Positions 56,478-64,000 of a DNA stretch of 64,000 nt are shown one piece after another; the first letter of the stretch is position 1; each line of letters begins with the position of its first letter. A model generated the notes under the pieces. That model searched no databases and was not told where the DNA came from. It was given only the letters and a program-made list of their open reading frames with translations. A program made the position numbers and the translations under genes. The stretch comes from Brassica napus (taxonomy: Eukaryota; Streptophyta; Magnoliopsida; Brassicales; Brassicaceae), in NCBI RefSeq assembly GCF_020379485.1, contig NC_063439.1, positions 12,192,466 to 12,256,465 of the forward strand, in the 5' to 3' direction.

Positions 56478-57958
56478 AGACATAAAGTGTGAACAGTTGT
56501 GTCGCTCTGAACATCGTTGGCATCGGTACTATTGCTATTATTACATAGTATAAGTTAGTGAAAACCATGTAATGGTTAATCTTCAAGAGTATAGGAGTTT
56601 TAAACACTGTTGTGGACTTTAGTTGATGCTCTACTACCACTTTTTAAAAGAATCCTCTAGACAAAAGTATTCTACCTCTTTCGGTCATGCTAATTATTGC
56701 TTCTGATTCTTTTTCCTTCTCGATTTTTTGTACACAGCAAGGCAACTACGTTTGTACGGCAACTACGTTTGCTCTTTTTTAGAAATGGCCATGGGATCTC
56801 TGATTTTCTACACATATATATCTGATACTTCAGTGCTTATAAGTGCTTTTATTTTTTAAAAAAACTTTTGTACGTTGCCAGGCAAACTATGTGCTTTTCT
56901 TAAAAGTGTCAATGTGATTTCAGTTTTTCTACTCTCTTATATATATATATCGGTTCCTATAAGTGCTACTGGATATTTTAATAATTTTCGTACACTGTAA
57001 GGCAACTACATTTGCTCTTATAAGTGCAAATTAAACTTCATCAGAAATACCATTAGTCATTGAGTGGTTACGTAAGAATAGACCCAAGCTTCATAACACT
57101 GTCAAAATTTCGTAACAATTAAATTAAAAACATTTTCCTGGATCAAGATCCATCCATCTCTTTCTCTAGCTATGGTGGAAAAAAACTTGCTGAAATAGGT
57201 GAATATGTAAGTGATTAATCAAAAAAGAAACACATCAAAATAGAAGAAACCCATCAAAATAGAAACAACAAATCTTTTGATACAAAACATAGAAGAAACA
57301 CATCAAAATAGAAACAAATGTATTTTTTTTGGAAAAGCTATAGAAATAGAAGCAGTTGTTAAACATTAAATTTAACCAAGATAAAATTTCCTTGCGTAGG
57401 TCAACCCCTAGGATAAACAAAAAAAATTGTGAAATATGACAACGACAATAATAGTAGAAATCAAACTAAATACTCAAAACAAAACATATCAAAATATTTA
57501 CACCGACAAAAAAAAAACATCCCATTAAATTTTAACATTATATTATGAAATTTAATTAACCGTAACGAAAAATCAAACATCAAACAATTTTAACCATAAC
57601 AGTCGATAAACATAATAAGAAAAATAAAAGAAACAACATTTAAAATGATATACAGTAAAAAATTAATAATAAACATAAATTTAAAAAAAATATTAATGTT
57701 TCATAGTGTTTAGTAATTTAAAAATCTATGTGTCTTATTGATATCATTAACCTAAAATAAAAATTAAGAGAAATTAAATAATTCTGTTTTTAATAAATAT
57801 TATAATTAGACAATCTTATAATTGCCAATATGAATTTTGAAATACATAGATAAGTTTTTTGAAAAAAAAGATTATGAATCTTATTGGGATTTTTGGTTAA
57901 AAGTAAATATATATTATTATTTTATTATTTGCCTGCCTGTAGGGCGGGTTTACGCTAG

Positions 57959-58202
57959 TAGTATAAATTACTCACTTTCAGTAATAAAACAATTTAAAAA
58001 CTTTGCTATTTAATACCGTAGACATCTGTAACATAAATGTAGAAGCTATATCACTAATGAATTCAATTAACTAATCAACTTGAAAGGATGGATTATACGT
58101 AGTTGTTCAAAGATAGTATATCAATAAATGATTTGAATTCGAAAGTGATAGAAAGATAATAAAATCAAGCCAAGCCTGGCTGCTGGATCTTTCCCTCAGA
58201 GT
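57959..58202. other. downstream of the APAP1-like gene
   Basis: Intergenic DNA between the Helitron end and the stop codon of the minus-strand gene. It should include that gene's 3' UTR. Nothing else seen. Confidence 0.4.
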
Positions 58203-58715
58203 TTAAAGAATATCTCTGGCAGCGTAACCGTAGCGAGATCTGCGGATGTTATCCTGCCGTTTCTTGTACACAAATCCTGCTAATCCAACTACACACACCG
58301 CCGCTATCGTCCCAAACGCCACCCCAGCCTTCGTCCCGCCGCTCATTCCGCCGCCTCCGGATGATTTCTTCTCTTCGACTCCAGTAATGTCGCTGTGGTT
58401 TACATCGCTAGCTTCGGGAGACGGAGACGGAGACGGAGAGGAGGGAGCTGAATGATCATCGGGCATCGGCGGAGAGGTTGACGGAGAGTGTTCAGGTTCC
58501 GGTGGAGAAGAGTAGTTAATCGGAGATTCCGCCGGTGAAGGCGAGTTAACAGACGGAGGAGATCCAAGTTCCGGAGTAGGTGCGTGAATCGGAGGTGAAT
58601 CTACAGCGTCGGCGGGTAGATCCGGTGCTGGAGCAGGTGAGGATTTAGTCGAAATCTCGCCGGAGACGAGAACCAGCAGCATTAGAAGAGCCGCAATGAT
58701 GATTCCGAGCTTCAT
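58203..58715 (-). CDS. APAP1: APAP1-like arabinogalactan protein
   Basis: Intronless, 170 residues. The Met at 58715 was chosen because it begins a clear signal peptide (MKLGIIIAALLMLLVLVSG). The open frame runs on upstream to 58880 without similarity, so that part is leader. A Pro/Ser/Ala-rich region follows (SPAPAPDL, SPPEPEHSPS, SPSPSPSPEA), with many SP, AP and PP sites for hydroxylation and arabinogalactan addition. Then come DVNHSDITG and a Gly-rich linker, a membrane segment (AGVAFGTIAAVCVVGLAGFV) and a basic tail ending RYGYAARDIL. This matches Arabidopsis At3g45230, whose product links arabinoxylan and pectin in the wall. The segment could be a membrane anchor. Confidence 0.88.
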   Translation of the reverse strand: MKLGIIIAALLMLLVLVSGEISTKSSPAPAPDLPADAVDSPPIHAPTPELGSPPSVNSPSPAESPINYSSPPEPEHSPSTSPPMPDDHSAPSSPSPSPSPEASDVNHSDITGVEEKKSSGGGGMSGGTKAGVAFGTIAAVCVVGLAGFVYKKRQDNIRRSRYGYAARDIL

Positions 58716-59069
58716 TTTCAAAATCTCAAGTTTCAACGATGTTTCTCTCAAAGATCTCGATAGGCCAACGAATAAGGCGAGATCTGGAGAAATACTTACT
58801 ATCGCTAGATTTGCGGCTACGAAAAGCGTACGACTAACAAGATCGTGCCACGTATGTAGACAGAGAACGCAGTGAAGCACTGGATCTAGTTATGGTAGTT
58901 TTCCTTCAAGTTACAACTAATTAGATTACGCCACGTAGGAGATGTATACTAACACAGAACTGTGCGAAACACTGGATTCTGTCATGGTTAGTTAGTTTTC
59001 CACTTTAGATTCGAAAATACGGTGGTGGGCTCTCATGTGAACCGTGCGAGACCTGATGCGTGAAATCTG

Positions 59070-59086
59070 CACGTGGGTTTCACGTG
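59070..59086. promoter_or_regulatory. paired G-boxes upstream of the APAP1-like gene
   Basis: Two CACGTG palindromes lie at 59070-59075 and 59081-59086, one helical turn apart, about 355 bp upstream of the start codon. ACGT cores also occur near 58851 and 58934. G-boxes bind bZIP and bHLH factors such as ABFs and PIFs. Use in this promoter is inferred. Confidence 0.5.
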
Positions 59087-59259
59087 AATAGCTGACCCTC
59101 ACGTTATCTTGGTTGAGTTTATATAATTAAACTAGAATTACATTGTTCTTAACTAAAGCTAATACACATATTTATAGCATTTATCAACGCGTAAAAAATA
59201 ATTTACACACATTTATAACTATATAATTAATTAATATATTTCAAATATAAAACTGACCA

Positions 59260-60830
59260 AAACGTTTACTCCTCGGGTTTAGATTTGAAGATGAGATTTT
59301 GAGAGTGAGTCTAATTTTTTAAAAAAATAAATAAATAAATATTTAATTTTTAAAATAAAAATTTTGAAAATTGTTTCAAAAAGTATTTTCGATTTTTTTT
59401 AAAAAAAAATTGAAAACAAAAAAAACTGAAAAAATTCGAAATTTAAATTATAAAAAGTTAGAATTTGAAAATATATAATTCCAAAACTATAAAAATATTT
59501 TTTAAATTTTTAGTATTCATTATTTATTTAAATAATCATTATATTTTATATCTATAAAGCAAGGATACACGGGTCTTTTACCTCGTTAATGAAACTTATT
59601 TTGATCATCTTCGTCCTTGGAAGCTGTAATGAAAAAAACTTTAAAATAGATATTTGAGAGAATTGCCAATTATCAAAGTATATACAGAATTTATATTATT
59701 TTTTACATTTGTCTTAAAAGATGTAGTGATTATGGCTTACTATTTAAGGAATGAAATTAAATTTGAAATTTATGATAAATTAGAATTTTTTTTTGTTTAT
59801 TGAATACTATTTTGAAAATTTTGTTTTTAGGCTGTTTTGTGATACTATTTTATGTTATTTATAAGATTTTTCCAAAATACTTTTGAAAGAGACTTTCTAA
59901 CACTGGTGACACCACATTACATCATCGTATAATCTCTAACTTAATTACATATGATGATTAACCCGCAGCATATGCGTTATTGATAAAACATCTCCACGGA
60001 TAATAATTTTACGATGAAGTTCTCCCTAAATTATTGCATGTGTGACATACATGATGGATAGACTCTCTCCACAACATATGACCACAATGAACGACTCTGC
60101 ATGCAGTACTCTGGAACTTCCGATTATCTTGCCATCATATAATCTGAAAGAATTCATAGTCTAGGTTCGAACCTCTGACATGGGTGTAAAAACTTTTAGA
60201 CCTTAACCATCAAGCAATTAAATTGTGTGAGATGAAACCTTCTAAATGTGACGTCTAATATGATGTAATTTACGATAAAAGTTATACGGTAAAACTAATA
60301 GATTTATTTAGTAAATTTGTGGTATAAAATTTTCAAAATAAAAAGTTTAAAAATGGTTTCAAAAAGCATTTTCGAATTTAAAAAAGAAAGAGTTTGAAAA
60401 CAAAACTTTAAACTTAAAAATTAAATTAAAAAAAATTAGAATTTGAAAACATATAATTCAAAAATTATGTAAAAATATTTTTTATTGTTTTATTATTTAT
60501 TTAAATAATTACTATATTTATATATATATCAAGGGTATAAGAGTTTTTTGTCTCGTTAATGAAACATCTTTTGATCATTTTCTTCCTTGGAATCTCTTCT
60601 AGTAAAACTTTAAAAGGCTATTTGAGAGAATTTCTCAATTATCAAAGTATATACATAATTTATGTAAAATATATAAATGAAATTAAAGTTAAAATTTATG
60701 ATAAATTAGATTTTTTTTGTTTATTGAATACTATTGTGAATTTTTTTTGTAGGCTGTTTTCTGATAATTATTTTATGTTATTCATAAGATTTTTCCAAAT
60801 TAGTTTTGAAAGAGAATCTTTTTAACACTC
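59260..60830. repeat. two diverged copies of an AT-rich element
   Basis: Copy 1 (about 59320-59900) and copy 2 (about 60330-60830) share an ordered set of phrases. These are GTTTCAAAAAG, GAATTTGAAAA-ATATAATTC, ATTATTTATTTAAATAAT, CTCGTTAATGAAAC, TTTTGATCAT, TTCCTTGGAA, TTTGAGAGAATT, ATCAAAGTATATAC and AGGCTGTTTT. They lie about 1 kb apart in direct orientation. They also resemble the MITE interior at 2.87-3.1 kb. No gene. Confidence 0.75.
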
Positions 60831-61284
60831 GTAACACACATTACATCATCATATAATCTCTACGAACTACTCATGAATTGAATTTATGCACATAAGAAAA
60901 GCAAGACCAAAAGCTACGAGGAGCACTCCCATCGATCTCTCGAGTAGCCAGAAAGGATCAAAGAAACCAAAGTTTAAGGAAATTTGCAATTTCTACGACC
61001 AATTCCATACTTTTATACTGAATAAAGGCCAATCGTAACAAAAAAAAATGATTCCAGTCTTTACTAGAGCCGTCTACAGTCAAACAAACGCGATCTATTG
61101 TTAAATTTGGGGCCTGGCCAGGCTTTCAGACACAGTCAATCCCGCTCTACGCGAAAAAAAGCATCGACAAAAACTTGTTAAAGATAATGTCGATCCGTAT
61201 CAACTAGATTAATCTGAGGCCTCACAATATGAACAAAGTGTCTAGCAACAAAAGTAAACCAATGCAAAATTAAAGTACTTGAGT
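60831..61284. other. spacer before gypsy-type remnant
   Basis: No gene visible. The segment near 60900-61260 is less AT-rich and may belong to the 3' part of the adjacent retroelement. Confidence 0.3.
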
Positions 61285-63490
61285 TCATAACATAAACAAT
61301 ATAGTACTCCGAAAATTATCCTGACAAAAAAAAACAATGTCAAACCTAGGAAACAACAAGATCCAACGACGAACAAAAGAAACAAAAAGAGGCTTATAAG
61401 CGAGAACTAGCTTCGTCACCAACCAGGCAACCATAGACGGAGGGATGGGACCTTGAGTGACGGAATCCTCAGAGACATGCAGAAGGTTGAGACCAGAGGG
61501 GGACCAGTCCGATACATCAGCAAGTTCGACCATAACTTCGTACTCCATGCCCATTTCCTTCAAGCTCACAAGCTCGCCTTTTGGCTCGAGCCCTCCATCT
61601 TTGAACTCCTCCAACAGCTCGATGTTAGCAACGACCTCGTGAATATGAAACTCCGGCAGGGTCTCCTTCTTTTACTTCTCCCACTTCTTCTTTGGAGCCT
61701 TCAGAAAGCCTCCGTAATTTTCAGGAAGAGTGCGGCAAGCAGTCCAAGAGGCCTTGCGAATGTCCCGATCACGACTAGCTTCCAAACCCTTATTACTCGC
61801 TGCAAGGACAGCCATCTCATGTGCCGCGTTACCACCCTCAAATCTGGCTCTCTTAATCCTAATTCGCCACATTTAGTTCTCCGGACAGTTTCTTGTTCTC
61901 AGCATGAGCTGACTCAAGCTCATACCTCAGCTCCCTGATTATGATCTTCCCCGCTTCAACCTCCTCTCTACTCGGATGATCCAGAAGGTGGCCCTCCATC
62001 ATCGCGACCAGTTCATTGCTAGCCTCCACAACCTGATAACGGCAAATCCCAATCCATGAAAACCAAAAGTAAAGGAGAAAAGATGATCGATCAAATTTAA
62101 GAGTACCTTCACATTTGCAGCTGCCATCTTGATGTAAGCATCCTTCTCCATCAAAGCACTTAAAACTAGAAGCTGGAAACCTTGGGGCATCATACATCAA
62201 GCAAGGCGAGCAAGATTCTCCAGATCCCCAATATCGGGCCATCACCTTCATAAAAAACAACAAAACCGGTACTGATGTCGTAACTTTCACAGTTCGAGCT
62301 CGAGTATGCCTATGCACATTCAAACTACTCGGAGAGTTGGAGTTCGAGTTCAAAGAAACTGCCGATCTCTTCCCAAAAGAAACCGTCCATTGGTCCTCCA
62401 GGGAGTCAGGGATCGTAACCAACGATGAGCTTGTTGTGATGTTAGTCCCTCGGGTTGAATTAGTAGTTCAAAACATCACCATTCTCGACATCCTTCTGAA
62501 CAATCGATCGATGGAAGCCAACTCGACTGGCGGGATTGCACAAACTTCTAAAGAAAAGGAAAATTTTCAAGTAGTCAAAACCATATACCACAAAACAAAC
62601 AGAAGAAAAATGGACTCACTTGCTACCTGAGCCCCACTCGAGCTAGCATTAGCATGACCTCGAAGTGTCGGAGCTCAACCTTCTCCCCGAAGAAATTCCA
62701 GTGCGGCCCGCACTCTGGATAGTCAATGAGGCTGACCTCAGTGAAGAGCCTCACTTAGCCCTTAAAGATCTCTGTCATACGTGAGCTCCTCGAAAGAACT
62801 AGAAAAATAAGCAACTTTCAAAAAAATCGTTCTTTCCAAAACAAATGAAAATTAAGAATTGATAGATAGATGGGAATAACCAACATCCTCGCTCCATCTC
62901 GAGGAATTATTGTGAAATCAAATTTCCCACAAATACTTGGTCGACTTTGAAGACTAAGAAGTGCTGCCTCCATTTATAATCACAATACGGGATCCCCTCT
63001 ATTACCTGACGACCAGGCGGAGGCGACATAAGAAAGGTCCCTCGAGCCCTATTGTTCTGTTTTATCAAGAAAATTTTACGAAGCTCCTCAATACTGAATA
63101 ACAGTCCTCTTTGCGAGCCCTAACCGATAGCATCAAGATGTGCCTAAGGAAATTGAGGCACATCAAGGCAAACACCAAACTCAGCTTCGCTAGAATCTCG
63201 AGCAGAGGCTCTGGAATCAGGAACAAAAAACTGCACTCCTCAAAGTAAGTGGAGTAGGCTCCGCAGTAACCCTCAATGGCGAGATGAGTTCAAATTTGAC
63301 GGCACAATCGACCTTACAGCTCTCATAAAGGTTGTCCAGGTCAGATTTCTCAGTGAGAAGGACGGGAAAAGGGCCGAATATAGCCATCAAGGACAGATTT
63401 CTGAAGAAAAGAGAAAGAAAGCAGAAGGTTTCCGAGAATAAAAAAATGGAAGTAAAAAATGAGAGAACAAAAGAATGAAGACTCGCCATT
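61285..63490 (-). pseudogene. gypsy-type gag-like ORF remnant (Transposase_28 type)
   Basis: On the minus strand, from 63489 downward, successive frames give MAIFGPFPVLLTEKSDLDNL, STYFEEC...IPEPLLEILAKL, NNRARGTFLMSPPPGRQVIE then GIPYCDYKWRQHFLVFKVDQ. A Glu-rich coiled-coil part follows (EEVEAGKIIIRELRYELESA) and a tail containing HVSEDSVTQG. This is the order of the putative gypsy-type transposon protein family (Pfam Transposase_28, as recalled), often misannotated as a host gene. Frameshifts and stops occur between the blocks, so it is broken. Confidence 0.75.
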
Positions 63491-64000
63491 TATTTGTATA
63501 AGGCAACCGAGGCGGCATGTCTGCTACTCTAGGAGAATAATAATAATGAGCATTATCTCTTCAAAGTTGTCTCAAACTGCATAATCAAAACCCGACAGTT
63601 GCGGCAAATTTAAGTCATAACGGGCGGATGTTGACAAGTGCCGAGGATCATGTGCTCAATCACGATCAAGGGAAGCATGCCGAGTAAGAATCAAAGCTGA
63701 GGCAATCACACCTTTTCTGTTTTGATTCTCTACTCAAAAGGGTCTGAAGATAATTGTTGGGCCTAAAAATGGCAAAGAACGAATGAGCCCATCATTGAAG
63801 TAAACAGCAAATTTAACGTTGTGAATGTAGAGCATGTGATTAAAGGAGGTAGTTGAGACAACTTCAGAGGAGAGTAAATGTAAAGAAAGAGAGGAAGTTC
63901 GAAAGAGGGGAGAAAAGGAACCCTAAACACAATACACATCATACAAGACCTCGACCTCTCATTCTCAACATTCTTATCTTAGTTATTAGTCATTGTAATC
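63491..64000 (-). other. possible 5' leader/LTR of the gypsy-type element
   Basis: This region lies upstream of the gag-like frame on the minus strand. It has moderately GC-containing noncoding sequence with C/T-rich tracts on the minus strand (63850-63960), as in LTR-R/U5 and leader regions. The window ends before any second LTR could be compared, so this is a guess. Confidence 0.3.

Larger units (their letters stand above)
54854..57958 (+). mobile_element. non-autonomous Helitron with captured gene exons
   Basis: The element begins TCTATATATATAAAGT after an A. It ends with a hairpin, CCTGCCT-GTA-GGGCGGG, followed by TTTACGCTAG before a T. These are the Helitron 5' TC, 3' hairpin plus CTAG, and A|T insertion site. 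It is 3105 bp long with no Rep/helicase. Inside are an RCC1-type gene fragment (55180-55837), a second spliced-looking fragment (56281-56477) and AT-rich filler. Confidence 0.85.

Noticed and set aside
58716..58880. N-terminal extension of the APAP1-like frame
   Set aside because: The signal peptide begins at the internal Met (58715). The extension has no conserved character and is probably the 5' UTR.

Overview
The window is nuclear DNA of a crucifer, most likely Brassica or a close relative. Four multi-exon genes and one intronless gene match Arabidopsis proteins closely. The spaces between them are AT-rich and full of plant transposons: a Ty1/copia element, a Cassandra TRIM, LINEs, tRNA-derived SINEs, Helitrons, MITEs, and Mutator-like and gypsy-type remnants. 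There are no prokaryotic operons, CRISPR arrays or complete viral genes. All identifications come from reading translations and motifs; no database search was possible.

Layout. 1-8.2 kb: AT-rich repeats, a 401-bp Helitron, a 508-bp MITE, a copia fragment and a large noncoding element packed with GACGACTT palindromes. 8.25-14.55 kb: a decayed copia element inserted in a hAT-like MITE. 15.37-20.64 kb: SIZ1 (SUMO E3 ligase). 21.61-24.28 kb: IVD (isovaleryl-CoA dehydrogenase). 25.1-28.9 kb: nested elements containing an intact Cassandra TRIM with 5S-rRNA-like LTRs. 29.21-30.86 kb: SYP72 (Qc-SNARE). 31.4-34.15 kb: a five-unit tandem array of about 528 bp ending in a (TC)46 run. 34.2-37.75 kb: two LINE remnants. 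37.75-42.1 kb: AT-rich DNA. 42.13-43.79 kb: a BALDIBIS-like IDD zinc-finger gene. 44.1-51.4 kb: a second palindrome-rich element, then a DUF1985 pseudogene and the end of a Mutator-like transposase. 52.1-52.8 kb: two SINEs. 54.85-57.96 kb: a Helitron carrying four exons of an RCC1-repeat gene. 58.2-58.7 kb (minus strand): an APAP1-like arabinogalactan protein. 61.3-63.5 kb (minus strand): a gypsy-type gag-like pseudogene.

The host genes do unrelated jobs: SUMOylation, leucine catabolism, membrane fusion, root patterning and cell wall. Their order is still informative. As I recall the Arabidopsis loci, IVD, SYP72, BIB and APAP1 lie in the same relative order near At3g45230-45300. SIZ1 is At5g60410. 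The SIZ1-IVD junction is therefore a likely rearrangement breakpoint, and the neighbours MLO3 and GRIK1 are missing.

Most notable observations: (1) a series of nine hairpins in the copia leader whose stems vary by compensating changes; (2) one GC-AG intron in each of SIZ1, SYP72 and the BIB-like gene, the SIZ1 one with a competing GT donor 4 nt downstream that would truncate the SP-RING; (3) two unrelated-looking elements that share a carrier sequence but have different palindromic motifs; (4) the Helitron gene capture; (5) the well-preserved Cassandra element.
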